The notes: generated by a model not told the origin, from the sequence alone. A stretch of 64,000 nucleotides of DNA from Ensifer adhaerens (GCF_002940685.1 NZ_PNFP01000014.1:62001-126000); one strand, 5' to 3'. Counted from the first letter of the stretch, positions 37,126 through 46,325 are shown. Program-made: numbers and translations.

Positions 37126-37177
37126 GCAACCGTATTGCCGAGGTCGTCTTTGTTGCCACGTGCTGGTTGCCATTCCT

Positions 37178-38188
37178 ATGTCTTTGCCGTCATCTCGTTT
37201 CGACACTCGCCTTTTCCCGGCGCCGGTCGCGCTTAGCCTGTGGCACGAGCAGATTTCCGTGCTCTTTGAATCGCGCCCACGGAAATCCGTTGAGGAAGGT
37301 TTCTTCGCTTCCGTCGACGCCTACCTCGTTGGCGATGTTGCTGTCGGCTTTATGAGAAGTGGAGCGCAACTCTTTGACCGTTCGCGAAGGAAAATCGGTC
37401 GCGACGGCATGGACGGATACATCCTGCAGTTCTACACCCAAGGAACGAGTGAAGATCGCCAGGGCGGGCATGTTGCGCGGCCGGGCGATTTTTACATCCT
37501 GGATATAGCGCAGCCAATTTCCACCAGCGTGACGGACCACGCTCATCTCAATCTCATCGTGCCGCGTCGCATGCTAGCTCCGCTGCTCAAGGCGCCGGAT
37601 GAATGCCACGAGCGTGTGCTGCCGGCTGGACTGCCCATGGTCGCGCTCTTGCGGGACACGATGGCGAGCTATTTCCAGAACCTCAAGGAGATGTCCGTCG
37701 ACAACAGTCAGGCCGTCTTGCGGCCCCTCCTCGACTTGGCCGCGCTTGCCATTGGCGGCCAAGCGGACGAGGAGAAGGTCGGTTCCCTCAACATGGCGCT
37801 GTTTGCCAGCATTCGCAGGCACGTCGAAGCCAATCTCCTGGATCCAAATCTGGACGCAGAGGGCGTCGCCGCCGCGTTTGGGGTCTCCCGTCGCAGCCTC
37901 TACAGAATGTTCGAACCGACGGGGGGCTTTATCCATTATGTGCAAGAACGGCGGCTCCGCAGAGCGCACGCTGCCTTGCGGGCCGTCGAGACCCGCCATG
38001 TGCCCGTCGCTACGATTGCCGAGGAACACGGCTTCTCGAACCCGGAAAATTTCAGTCGCGCGTTTCGTCGCCTGTTCGGAATGACGCCGCGAGAAGTGCG
38101 CGGCCTTGCTTTTGCGCTCGCATATGGCCCCCATGCCGAGGAGGCTGACTCGGCCTGGAGTCACTGGATCGGCCGCATCGGAAGATGA
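37178..38188 (+). CDS. AraC-family transcriptional regulator
   Basis: A 336-residue regulator. The N-terminal part (about residues 10-190) resembles the AraC_binding_2 sensor domain (DGYILQFYTQG, ARPGDFYILDIAQP, LNLIVPRRMLAPLL). The C-terminal double helix-turn-helix (about 205-315) includes LDAEGVAAAFGVSRRSLYRMF and VATIAEEHGFSNPENFSRAFRRLFG. An in-frame start at 37160 is possible. It is first in line before the two-partner secretion genes and downstream of the leader cassette. It is one of two AraC proteins that could bind the 20-bp direct repeats. Confidence 0.9.
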   Translation: MSLPSSRFDTRLFPAPVALSLWHEQISVLFESRPRKSVEEGFFASVDAYLVGDVAVGFMRSGAQLFDRSRRKIGRDGMDGYILQFYTQGTSEDRQGGHVARPGDFYILDIAQPISTSVTDHAHLNLIVPRRMLAPLLKAPDECHERVLPAGLPMVALLRDTMASYFQNLKEMSVDNSQAVLRPLLDLAALAIGGQADEEKVGSLNMALFASIRRHVEANLLDPNLDAEGVAAAFGVSRRSLYRMFEPTGGFIHYVQERRLRRAHAALRAVETRHVPVATIAEEHGFSNPENFSRAFRRLFGMTPREVRGLAFALAYGPHAEEADSAWSHWIGRIGR

Positions 38189-38235
38189 TGCCTTCATCCG
38201 GCATATCGGTCGTGCGCTGTGCGGGTACCTCGCAA

Positions 38236-38265
38236 ACTATGATTCCTCGACAAGAACTATGAATG
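38236..38265 (+). promoter_or_regulatory. Direct-repeat operator A (tpsB promoter)
   Basis: ACTATGATT at 38236 and ACTATGAATG at 38256 are repeated with a 20-bp period, about 80 bp before the tpsB start. The same arrangement is found at 44455, 46326, 46374, 54931 and 62152. Two head-to-tail boxes one or two helical turns apart are typical of AraC-family sites. Confidence 0.65.
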
Positions 38266-38342
38266 CCGGACGGGTGCATTGCCGCGCGCGCCCAGTCCGT
38301 GTCAGCGGATGGACAGCACCCCGTTCCGGAAAGGTTGGCCCT

Positions 38343-40049
38343 GTGTCCCGCGTCGTATTCCTTGGCCTTGCGATTGCCGCCTTGCTCGATGTTCCGGCGC
38401 TTGCCCAGGACGCCGGCTCACTTCTGCGCGACCGTGAGCTCCAGTCGGTGCAGCCGCTTCCCGAGGCGCTTCGAGCGGAAGTGGAAGACATTCGCGCCGA
38501 CGGGCAGCGTACCGCGCCGGGAGGAGTGACCGTAAAGGTCACCCACCTGATTTTCTCCGGCAAGACCAGCCTCCTCACCCCGGATGAACGCGCACGGCTG
38601 GTCGATGGTGTCGCCGGAAAGGCCTTCGATCTTGCTGGTCTGCGCGATCTCACCACAGAGGTGACAAGACTTGCGCAAACAAAGGGGCATCTGTTTGCGC
38701 GGGCGTTTCTACCGCCGCAGGACGTGACCGAAGGCGTCGTGGAAATTGCCCTGATGGAAGCCCGGGTCGAGGAGATCGGGCTGGTGCGGGTCGGGTCCGT
38801 GCGGGTACGAGAAGAGGTCTTGCGCGGGATCGAGCAACGCTACCTCACGGACCGCTCTTCAATGACGGAACCGCAGCTCGAGGCGGCGTTGCTGCAGATG
38901 AACAGTCTGCCCGGCCTGAAGGTTCGGGCAAGCGTAGAAGCAGGAGACAGCCCCGGCACCTCGAAGGTCTCGATCGGTATCGAGGAAGGACCGATGTTCT
39001 CGGGACAGGTCTGGGCAGACAATTTCGGTTCGGCGAGTACTGGTCGGGCCGAAGGCAATGCGCTCTTCAATTTTACCGATCCCTGGGGTTATGGTGAGCA
39101 ATTCCGACTTCAGAGCGTCACCTCGCAAGGCCTGGTTTACGGCCGGTTCTCGGCAAGTGCTCCGGTCGGCACGGCAGGGACCTTTTTCAATGGCGCCTAC
39201 AGCTATCTGACCTATCACGATGTGACCGATACGGGGCGTGCCGCGGACCTTGATGGGGATGGGCATCAATTGGTTCTCGGTCTCACCCATCCGTTGCTTC
39301 GCGACCGGGTCACGGAACTGACCCTCGGTGGAGCTGTGACGGGGAAGGCACTGCGAAATGATTCTGCCGCAGGCGAACTCGACGACAAGCGCCTGCTCAC
39401 CGGCACCCTGTCCTTGAGTGGCGTTCGCCGGGATTTTGATGGGGCAACGACCTGGGGATTGGATGCCACCTACGGCGTCCTTGATCTGTCGCGCATCGAA
39501 AGTTCGGCTGCGGCGGATGCCGCGGGCCTCAAGACCGAAGGTGGATTTGCGCGCCTCAATGCGCGTATCGAGCGACAGCAAAACCTCGCGGACCGTTGGA
39601 CGTTGCTCGCGCGTGTGAGTGGGCAATGGGCCTCGAAGAATCTTGAATCATCCGAGGAAATTGCGCTCGGCGGACCCTATGGCGTACGTGGCTGGCCTGT
39701 CGGGGAGGCGTCTGCGGACATGGGCGCGATCGGGACACTCGAGCTGCGCCACGATCTGGCCGTACCAGAGGGCTGGGGACAGCTTCAATTGGGCGGTTTC
39801 CTTGATAGCGGCTATGCAAAGATCAATGCCCGCCCTGGGGGTGTCACGCTCTCCACCGCCACCAGGAAGAATGAGTATGCCCTGTTCGCCGCAGGCCTCA
39901 CTCTCGATTGGCAGCGCGAGAATCTCGCGCTGACCGCCGGCTGGGGCATGGGCCTCGGCGACAATCCAGGGCGAAACACGAACGGTACCAATGTGGATGG
40001 AGGCACTGGCCGCTATCAGCTCTGGCTGTCGGGTCGCCTTAGCTTCTAG
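38343..40049 (+). CDS. Two-partner secretion outer-membrane transporter (TpsB, ShlB/FhaC type)
   Basis: A 568-residue outer-membrane protein that exports a large partner protein. A signal peptide (FLGLAIAALLDVPALAQ) starts at GTG 38343, preceded by GGAAAGG. Upstream in-frame starts would run through operator A. A POTRA domain follows (VTVKVTHLIFSGKTSLLTPD). The barrel contains YGVRGWPVG near residue 450, the conserved loop-6 VRGY-type motif, and the chain ends in phenylalanine. The partner TpsA gene begins 11 bp downstream. Confidence 0.9.
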   Translation: MSRVVFLGLAIAALLDVPALAQDAGSLLRDRELQSVQPLPEALRAEVEDIRADGQRTAPGGVTVKVTHLIFSGKTSLLTPDERARLVDGVAGKAFDLAGLRDLTTEVTRLAQTKGHLFARAFLPPQDVTEGVVEIALMEARVEEIGLVRVGSVRVREEVLRGIEQRYLTDRSSMTEPQLEAALLQMNSLPGLKVRASVEAGDSPGTSKVSIGIEEGPMFSGQVWADNFGSASTGRAEGNALFNFTDPWGYGEQFRLQSVTSQGLVYGRFSASAPVGTAGTFFNGAYSYLTYHDVTDTGRAADLDGDGHQLVLGLTHPLLRDRVTELTLGGAVTGKALRNDSAAGELDDKRLLTGTLSLSGVRRDFDGATTWGLDATYGVLDLSRIESSAAADAAGLKTEGGFARLNARIERQQNLADRWTLLARVSGQWASKNLESSEEIALGGPYGVRGWPVGEASADMGAIGTLELRHDLAVPEGWGQLQLGGFLDSGYAKINARPGGVTLSTATRKNEYALFAAGLTLDWQRENLALTAGWGMGLGDNPGRNTNGTNVDGGTGRYQLWLSGRLSF

Positions 40050-40060
40050 GAGGAACCAAC

Positions 40061-43000
40061 TTGGCTATACGTTATTCCAGCGTGACGATGACGCTCCTCG
40101 GCAGCGCGGCGGTTGCGGCGCCCGCTTTGGCTGGCGATCTGCCGACCGGCGGTACTGTCGTTTCCGGCTCGGCGAGCATTTCCACGCAAGGCTCGACGCT
40201 CTCGGTTCATCAGACAAGCGACCGGCTGGTCACGAACTGGAACAGTTTCTCGATCGGCGGTGCCAATTCGGTGGTGTTTCGGCAGCCTTCGTCCTCTTCG
40301 GTTGCCCTCAATCGCGTGACCGGCGTGGAACCGAGCCAGATACGAGGGTCGCTTAGCGCGAACGGTCAGGTCTTCCTCGTCAATCCGAACGGGATCGTTT
40401 TCGGTGCGGGTTCGCAGGTGAATACTGCAGCGCTCGTCGCCTCCACACTTGATATCGCCAATAGAGATTTTCTTTCAGGGAGCTACACGTTCTCAGGTTC
40501 TGGTGGCAGCATCGCGAACCACGGCAGCCTCAATGGCAAGGTCGTGGCGTTGATTGCGCCGGAAGTGACCAACGCGGGCACGATTACCGGTGACACCGCC
40601 CTGGCGGCCGGGACCAAGGTGGGGCTGGACTTTGGCGGAGATGGACTGATCTCGGTCAAGGTCGAGGAATCGACGCTTGCGACCCTTGTCGACAACAGAG
40701 GGGTCGTGAAGGCGCCTGGCGGCACCGTCATCTTCACCGCCAAGGGTGCAACTGCAGCCAAGGCGTCGGTCATCAACAATTCCGGAACTGTGGAAGCCAA
40801 GGGCATGGTCAACAAGAATGGCCGCATCCTGCTTCTGGGTGACATGGCATCCGGGACAGTCAAGGTCTCCGGCACGCTGGATGCGTCCGCCCCGGAACAT
40901 GGCAATGGGGGGTTCATCGAGACCTCCGCCAGGAAGGTTAGCATTTCCGAGAAGGCAAAGGTCACGACCCGATCCGCGCATGGCAGGTCTGGCCACCTGC
41001 TTATAGACCCCACCAACTACACCATCGCAGCCTCTGGCGGAGACATGACCGGCTCCATGCTTACGAGCCTGCTGGCGAGCAATGGGACCGTAACCATTCA
41101 ATCGGTGAGCGGCGCGTCGGGCACCGAAGGCGACATTTACGTCAACGATACCGTGAGCTGGGGCAATGGCAGCACGCTCACGCTCGAAGCGCAGAACGAT
41201 ATTGTCGTGAACGGTGCCCTTAATGTGAGCGGGACCGGTGGTCTCGTTTTCAACTATGGGCAGGCAACGCCGGCTCTCGGCAACACCTCGACTTACGTGG
41301 TCAGGGGAGCGGTCAATCTGGCGTCGACGTCGTCCTTCCAGACGAAACAGGGGTTTAATGGGTCTATCATCAACTACTCGATCATCAATTCGGCCGCTCA
41401 GCTGCAGGCCATAGGTGACGCGTCGAACCTCAGCAATGTTCCCGGTTACTATGTCCTCGGGTCGGATATCGACCTGTCTTCCATCACCAATTTCGCACCG
41501 ATCGTAAACATCAGCGGCATGTTTCAGCCAGAGGGGCGGGATGCTTTCGTCGGCATCTTCGACGGATTGGGGCACACGATGTCCAACCTCAACATCAACA
41601 GGCCGACGCTTGAGGGCGTGGGCCTCTTTGGCTTTGTCGGCGGCGACGGCGTAATCCGCAATTTCACGATCTCAGGCGGAGCCGTCACCGGGAACTATAC
41701 CGTCGGTGCTGCGGCCGGCATGCTTTCCAGTGGTGGTTTTGGCGCGAGCGCGGCGAAAATCGTCAACGTCGGCGTTCGAGGCGTCACGGTGACCTCCAAC
41801 AACGACGGGGCGGGTGGCTTGGTCGGCCGCAATCAAGGCATTATCCGCGGCTCCTACGCGACGGGCAATGTGGCAGCGAATGGTGCAAGCGGCTTCAGCG
41901 CTTCTGCGGGCGGCCTCGTTGGCATCAATCAGGGGGTGATTGCCAACTCCTATGCCACCGGCGCGGTCACCGCAGTCACCCGTGCGGGTGGGCTCGTCGG
42001 AGACAGCATGGGCGGAAGCGTTACCAACACCTATGCGACCGGCGCCGTCTCCGCGGCAACAACCGGCGGCCTGATAGCGGAATCCTCGGGGACCACCATT
42101 TCGGCCAGCTACTTCCTCAACACCGCTCCCGACAACGGCTACGGCGTTGCAATCAGTAGTGCGCAACTAACGGATCCATCGACGTTCTCCACCTGGGAAA
42201 TCGCCTCAAGCGGGGGGCAAAAGACGATCTGGCGGATCTACCAAGGGCAGACAGCTCCGCTCCTTTCAGCGTTTTTGAAACCGGTGACGGTCACCGCCAA
42301 TTCGGGCACCGCCATCTACAGCGGTGGTGTTCCGACGCTGGGGGTGAGCTATTCTTCTCTTAGCGGCACTGTGGACACGAGCCTCCTGATGGGAACGCCG
42401 TCGATCGGGGGCGCTGGCAGCAATGCCGGCAGTTACACTCTTACACCCACCGGCCTCTATTCCGGACAGGGCGGGTACGATATCTCCTACGTTGCCGGCA
42501 CGCTTTCGATCACCCCGGCAGCGCTTACGGTCACGGCTAATGGCGGCAGCCGCAACTACAGCGGGATCGGTTATTCCGGCGGCAATGGCGTCAGCTATTC
42601 CGGTTTCGTAAATGGCGAGGGTGCCGCGGTGTTGTCCGGTTCGCTCGTCTATGGAGGCTCCGCGCAAGGGGCAGTATCTCCTGGTGTCTACACCTTGTCG
42701 GCGTCCGGACTGAGTTCCTCGAACTATGCGATAACGTGGGTGGATGGTCTGTTGAGCATTTTACCGGCTACGACAGTTCCGACAGTTCCGACAGTTCCGA
42801 CAACCACGCCTTCCCGTCTGCCGCTGTGGCCGCAACCTGTGCCGCATTCTCCGCTGATTGCGGACGTCGGAGGCCTCCCTGTTCCCGTGACTTTCGTCGG
42901 CGACCTTCGACGCGATCCGCTGTTCTATCCGGAGGGAGGGCGCACCCTCCTCGTCAATACGCGACGCGGCTCCGATGGCGCCGATATCGTCACCTTGCCA

Positions 43001-43132
43001 CGTACCATTGTACCGACTGAGGAGTTGCTGGTGGGCCTGGAGGAAACCGTTCGTGGCAAGACGGGTCGTTTGACCCGCTTTACTCAAGATGCGCGTGGAT
43101 GCGGATGTTTGATGAGGGACGAGGTCAATTGA
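40061..43132 (+). CDS. Two-partner secretion exoprotein (TpsA) with GLUG and MBG repeats
   Basis: A 1023-residue secreted protein. It starts at TTG 40061, 7 nt after AGGAGG. A signal peptide (to about residue 25) is followed by the TPS secretion domain, with NRVTG near residue 84 and NPNGI at residues 108-112, both hallmarks of filamentous-haemagglutinin-type substrates. GLUG-type repeats (GGLVG.N.G.I..SYATG) occupy about residues 575-690, and MBG-like beta domains about 745-905. A TVPTVPTVPTT linker (a 9-bp tandem repeat near 42775) leads to a C-terminal segment ending GCGCLMRDEVN. Probable adhesin or surface protein; no toxin domain is visible. Confidence 0.87.
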   Translation: MAIRYSSVTMTLLGSAAVAAPALAGDLPTGGTVVSGSASISTQGSTLSVHQTSDRLVTNWNSFSIGGANSVVFRQPSSSSVALNRVTGVEPSQIRGSLSANGQVFLVNPNGIVFGAGSQVNTAALVASTLDIANRDFLSGSYTFSGSGGSIANHGSLNGKVVALIAPEVTNAGTITGDTALAAGTKVGLDFGGDGLISVKVEESTLATLVDNRGVVKAPGGTVIFTAKGATAAKASVINNSGTVEAKGMVNKNGRILLLGDMASGTVKVSGTLDASAPEHGNGGFIETSARKVSISEKAKVTTRSAHGRSGHLLIDPTNYTIAASGGDMTGSMLTSLLASNGTVTIQSVSGASGTEGDIYVNDTVSWGNGSTLTLEAQNDIVVNGALNVSGTGGLVFNYGQATPALGNTSTYVVRGAVNLASTSSFQTKQGFNGSIINYSIINSAAQLQAIGDASNLSNVPGYYVLGSDIDLSSITNFAPIVNISGMFQPEGRDAFVGIFDGLGHTMSNLNINRPTLEGVGLFGFVGGDGVIRNFTISGGAVTGNYTVGAAAGMLSSGGFGASAAKIVNVGVRGVTVTSNNDGAGGLVGRNQGIIRGSYATGNVAANGASGFSASAGGLVGINQGVIANSYATGAVTAVTRAGGLVGDSMGGSVTNTYATGAVSAATTGGLIAESSGTTISASYFLNTAPDNGYGVAISSAQLTDPSTFSTWEIASSGGQKTIWRIYQGQTAPLLSAFLKPVTVTANSGTAIYSGGVPTLGVSYSSLSGTVDTSLLMGTPSIGGAGSNAGSYTLTPTGLYSGQGGYDISYVAGTLSITPAALTVTANGGSRNYSGIGYSGGNGVSYSGFVNGEGAAVLSGSLVYGGSAQGAVSPGVYTLSASGLSSSNYAITWVDGLLSILPATTVPTVPTVPTTTPSRLPLWPQPVPHSPLIADVGGLPVPVTFVGDLRRDPLFYPEGGRTLLVNTRRGSDGADIVTLPRTIVPTEELLVGLEETVRGKTGRLTRFTQDARGCGCLMRDEVN

Positions 43133-43138
43133 ACGTAT

Positions 43139-44089
43139 TCAGAGCCGCTTGAGCGCCAGGTAGCGAACACCGGTGGTGCTGCTGCCGGTCGCGTTCATCG
43201 ACCGTCCTTTTAAATCCCCCTGGCCACGTAGATGCGGCACGAGGCGCGTTTCCATGAACCTGTGCATTGCCGAGCCAGGAAGGGTCCAATGGGCGGCCAC
43301 GCTGTCGCCGCCCAGTTTTTCAACTTGGCGGAGACAGCTCTCTAACATCCCGGCAATGAGGTAGCCCCGGCGCTGAAATCGAGGCAACGTGTAGCCGAGT
43401 GGGTAATGAACCTGGGTCTCACTGCTCCTGCAACCGACAATCCAGCCCGCAATCTCCTTGTCGTGATACATGGCAAGGGAGAAGTCGGCGGATGTCTGAT
43501 CCGTATGAGCACCTGGCTGCCAGTCGGAGTGGACTCGACCAGTGGCGGATGTCTCGGCGATTGCTCGATGATCGGTTGTGGAAAGGTCTTGCCAAGATAC
43601 CGTGCGGAAACCACCCCGTTTTAGACGTTCAAGCAAAAAGGACCATTCGTCGAGGGCACCAAACGCGCACTTCACTTCGCACTTCAGCATGTATTCGCTG
43701 GCGCGCGGCGCCTCCCAGGCGCATGCAGCGAGGACGCTTTCGAATGCGTTGCGCGAAGTCATGTGGCCTGAATAGAGAGCAAACATCTCCTCAAGGCCGT
43801 CACGTCGCACCACTGTTTCGGCCAGCCTGAGCAGGGCGCGGCCAATGCCTGCGTTGCGCGACGATCGGTCCACCGCGAGTGAAAGCAGCCGCCGACTTGT
43901 CTTGCCGTTGTGCGCGTGGATGGTTCCCAATAGCGCGAGCCCAGCAGGCCTGCCGTCTACTCTCCGTGCCATGATCCCCAGCCAACCGGAGCCTCCGCAC
44001 GACCAGAAACTCCAGAACCTTGGGTAGGTAAGGGATCTGCAGCCGACTTCCGGCCGTTCCATCACCTCGAAGGTTAGCGGTTCCTTCAA
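43139..44089 (-). CDS. Tandem GNAT-domain protein, candidate RiPP acyltransferase (short form)
   Basis: A 316-residue protein with two GNAT-like halves. The first has the acyl-CoA-binding motif RNAGIGRALLRLAE (near residue 97) and LLSLAVDRSS before it; the second has PRFQRRGYLIAGMLES (near 245). It aligns with the last 330 residues of the GNAT protein at 44476-46254 (PLTYGRFW/SLTYPRFW; RFMETRLLP/RFMETRLVP). Its start overlaps the stop of the NHLP precursor gene by 4 bp, tying it to that peptide. GNAT enzymes in selidamide clusters fatty-acylate lysine or ornithine of the precursor. That role is inferred here. Confidence 0.75.
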   Translation of the reverse strand: MKEPLTFEVMERPEVGCRSLTYPRFWSFWSCGGSGWLGIMARRVDGRPAGLALLGTIHAHNGKTSRRLLSLAVDRSSRNAGIGRALLRLAETVVRRDGLEEMFALYSGHMTSRNAFESVLAACAWEAPRASEYMLKCEVKCAFGALDEWSFLLERLKRGGFRTVSWQDLSTTDHRAIAETSATGRVHSDWQPGAHTDQTSADFSLAMYHDKEIAGWIVGCRSSETQVHYPLGYTLPRFQRRGYLIAGMLESCLRQVEKLGGDSVAAHWTLPGSAMHRFMETRLVPHLRGQGDLKGRSMNATGSSTTGVRYLALKRL

Positions 44090-44391
44090 GTCCGCTGAAC
44101 CACACTTTTTTCCCGTGCGGAGGTCGAAGGATCCATCAATCCGCCGGTTACGACCTCGAGTTCCTCGTCGCTCAATTCTTCCGCTGGCTGCCAGTCAGCG
44201 GCAAGGCGCATTCGCCCGCCCGCCTCCTGCTGCCGAACATCGAGATCGGCTGGCAACGTCAACCCCAATGCCTGCTCAACCGCCAAGCGTGCGTCCTGAC
44301 GTGCCGCCTGCCGGAACTCTTCGTCGTAATCGACGAGATCCTGCAAGGCCGCTAGCGCGCGACGGACTTCCTCGGATGTGAAGGCGGGCAT
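44086..44391 (-). CDS. NHLP-type RiPP precursor peptide with GG leader
   Basis: A 101-residue precursor. The leader resembles the nitrile hydratase alpha-subunit N-terminus (DEEFRQAARQDARLAVEQAL, then LTLPADLDV), as in NHLP precursors, and ends ELSDEELEVVTGG, a double-glycine cleavage site for C39 peptidases. The predicted core is LMDPSTSAREKSVVQRT (17 residues). I chose the ATG at 44391 (MPAFTSEEV), which has an AGGA upstream. It is coupled to the GNAT gene that follows and lies 84 bp after the larger GNAT gene. Confidence 0.78.
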   Translation of the reverse strand: MPAFTSEEVRRALAALQDLVDYDEEFRQAARQDARLAVEQALGLTLPADLDVRQQEAGGRMRLAADWQPAEELSDEELEVVTGGLMDPSTSAREKSVVQRT

Positions 44392-44454
44392 GACAGCTGT
44401 CCTGGTTTTCAGTTGTACGTTATCGGCCCAGGCGGCGGAAATCCGTGCAACAAA

Positions 44455-44484
44455 GCTATGAGACAGCAGCAAAGACTATGAAAT
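44455..44484 (+). promoter_or_regulatory. Direct-repeat operator D (before the NHLP precursor)
   Basis: GCTATGA at 44455 and ACTATGAAAT at 44475, 20 bp apart, reading on the plus strand. It lies between the long GNAT gene, whose stop it overlaps, and the NHLP precursor start 64 bp away. Confidence 0.6.
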
Positions 44485-46254
44485 TGCCGTCAGACAGACG
44501 GATTGTGTACCGGCCTGGTGACGCGCGAGGTAGCGAATCTCAAGGTAGCCGCCGGGGCGTTCTGAACGGGTCGCGGCCAGCTGCGGCGGAGATGCGAAGT
44601 TTCCGTCCAGGAGCGGTAGCAACCGCGTCTCCATGAAGCGGGCCATGTCGGAACCGGCACTCGCCCAGTTTACGCAAACGCTGTGCTCACCCAGCAGTTC
44701 CGCCTGGCGACGACAGGCCTCAAACAGTCCGACGATGAGAAACCCGTGTTTGCGATAGGCGGGGAAGAGGCAGCCGCGTCGGTAGTGCACACACAGATCG
44801 CCGTCCCGCTCGCCAATGATCCAGCCGATGATTTTCCCGTGGTAGCGAAGGAGGAGCGAAAGGGCCTCGCCACCCTCCCTAAGGAAGAGGTCGGGATGCC
44901 ATTCCGCCGGAGCCTCACCCTGGTGGATGGTGGCATCGATTTCCATTCGGTCACTGCTGGTGATCTCAGTCCAGGGCTGCATGGAAAACCCTTGCCGAGC
45001 AGCGCGGGCCAAGAGCGGCTTCCATTGCTCTTCTGCTGCACGAACCCATTTGGCCTGGCCGACAATCGTGTATTCCATTGGCTCAGGAGTGCTCCATCCG
45101 GCTGCAGCCAGGGTGCGCTCGAAATGGGCACGCGAGGCCATGTGATGCGAGTAGGTCGTAAACAAGGCCGGCGTGCCGCTCGCCTGCGCAGCCTCGGATG
45201 CGGCCGTGAGAAGGCTGCGTCCAAGCCCGCGGCGACGATGGGCGTTGCTAACTGAAAGAGACAAGAGGCGTCGCCCCACGCTGCCCTCAACGGACAGGGG
45301 CTCCGATAGCAGTGCCAGTCCCACGATCTGGCCATCGCCGTCGCGCGCCGCAATGGCCAGCCAGTCCGGGCGCCGCATGGACCATTGAAACCAGAAGCGA
45401 CCGTAGGTCAGGGGCATGCAACCGGGCTCTGGAGCATCAAGGGTTTCGAGCGTGACACCGTCCGTGCCACGCCGCCGAAAACGAACCGGCGGCGGAAGGG
45501 TGGCGCCGCCCCAGGTCAGCAGGTCTCTCAGACGCTGATTGAGGCAAAAGCTGATGAGCGCGGCCGTGCCACCATCGACGACATTCTGATCCATGAGGAC
45601 TTCCACCAGCCGCCGCTCGCCCAGTCGCATCAGCGTGGCTTGCGGTCGGGCGTCTGTGCCTCTTGAGAGGGCGTCGGCTTTTCGTATGGCAGATTCGGGG
45701 GGGCACAGCGTCGCAAGGAGGGCCTGGACGCGGGATGTATAGAGGTCCGCCGCATTGAGTGCGCGCCAGTCGGAGAAATCCACGTCGGGGTCCGCGGGGG
45801 CAATGCGTGGCACCGGCAGATTGGGCCAGCGCGCGAACGGACGAGCACTGCCAGTGGTGACGATCTCCGTCGCAATGCCGTGACGCGCGAGGCGAGCGAT
45901 TTCATCCGGCAAGGTTGCATCGATCTCGGTGCCGTCCAGCCGCAGGGTAAGCATGAGCAATCCAGCCGTCGCGGCCGCGGCAAGTGTCCGGTCGTCTGGA
46001 AGGGGCCATGCGGCAGGCGCGAGGAGAAGGAGCAGGGGGCCACCGTCCGTTCGCTGCGCGGCCGTCAGACGGTGCCAGAGCGTGACGTCGTCCCAAAGAT
46101 CGTTGCCCTCGACGAGCGCCCAGGCATGTGTTTGGCGGATGCGGTCGATTTCCGTTTGCAACTGCGCATCCGTGACGTCGCAGACGTCTTTCAAGGTCAG
46201 CCACGGCATGCGCGCGACGGGGGACAGCAAGGAAGTGTCGACATCATTGAGCAT
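44476..46254 (-). CDS. Large tandem GNAT-domain protein, candidate RiPP maturase (long form)
   Basis: A 592-residue protein. About 255 N-terminal residues form a domain I do not recognise (LLSPVARMPWLTLKDVCDV, then TDGGPLLLLLAPAAWPLPDD). Two GNAT halves follow, with SNAHRRRGLGRSLLTAASEA in the first and FPAYRKHGFLIVGLFEACRR in the second. I prefer ATG 46254 over a TTG at 46287. No LanM, YcaO, radical-SAM or other standard RiPP enzyme is present in the island, so the two GNAT proteins are the best candidates for modifying the precursors, perhaps by attaching an acyl chain to lysine. It is divergent from three Nif11-type precursor genes. Confidence 0.75.
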   Translation of the reverse strand: MLNDVDTSLLSPVARMPWLTLKDVCDVTDAQLQTEIDRIRQTHAWALVEGNDLWDDVTLWHRLTAAQRTDGGPLLLLLAPAAWPLPDDRTLAAAATAGLLMLTLRLDGTEIDATLPDEIARLARHGIATEIVTTGSARPFARWPNLPVPRIAPADPDVDFSDWRALNAADLYTSRVQALLATLCPPESAIRKADALSRGTDARPQATLMRLGERRLVEVLMDQNVVDGGTAALISFCLNQRLRDLLTWGGATLPPPVRFRRRGTDGVTLETLDAPEPGCMPLTYGRFWFQWSMRRPDWLAIAARDGDGQIVGLALLSEPLSVEGSVGRRLLSLSVSNAHRRRGLGRSLLTAASEAAQASGTPALFTTYSHHMASRAHFERTLAAAGWSTPEPMEYTIVGQAKWVRAAEEQWKPLLARAARQGFSMQPWTEITSSDRMEIDATIHQGEAPAEWHPDLFLREGGEALSLLLRYHGKIIGWIIGERDGDLCVHYRRGCLFPAYRKHGFLIVGLFEACRRQAELLGEHSVCVNWASAGSDMARFMETRLLPLLDGNFASPPQLAATRSERPGGYLEIRYLARHQAGTQSVCLTAIS

Positions 46255-46325
46255 GACAACCACGCGAGTACGGAGGGCTTTCCGCAATCATAGGGGCGCC
46301 GCGACAGGCACGTCCTGCCGACCGA

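Larger units (their letters stand above)
36927..37130 (+). repeat. Promoter/leader cassette, copy 1
   Basis: This 200-bp stretch is clearly similar to 63263-63466. Shared blocks include TTATGG.ATCCCC, CAGTATG-like sequence, the identical 18-mer GTGACTCAATTTTGGGTG (36993-37010), a TTGATC-N17-CTATGA promoter, and a leader frame starting ATGAAATCA. Copy 1 precedes an AraC regulator and two-partner secretion genes. The remaining 36758-36926 holds no recognisable gene. Confidence 0.75.

Noticed and set aside
36290-37177. A complete IS66 element
   Set aside because: Only an orfA-like fragment is present; no orfB, transposase or terminal inverted repeats could be found.
40493-41575. Minus-strand frame of 360 codons opposite tpsA
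   Set aside because: Biased composition and no start signal; the plus strand is the clear two-partner exoprotein.
42770-42800. Triple ACAGTTCCG repeat as a CRISPR or mobile-element feature
   Set aside because: It is a 9-bp in-frame tandem repeat encoding a TVPTVP linker in the exoprotein. No CRISPR array was seen anywhere in the window.
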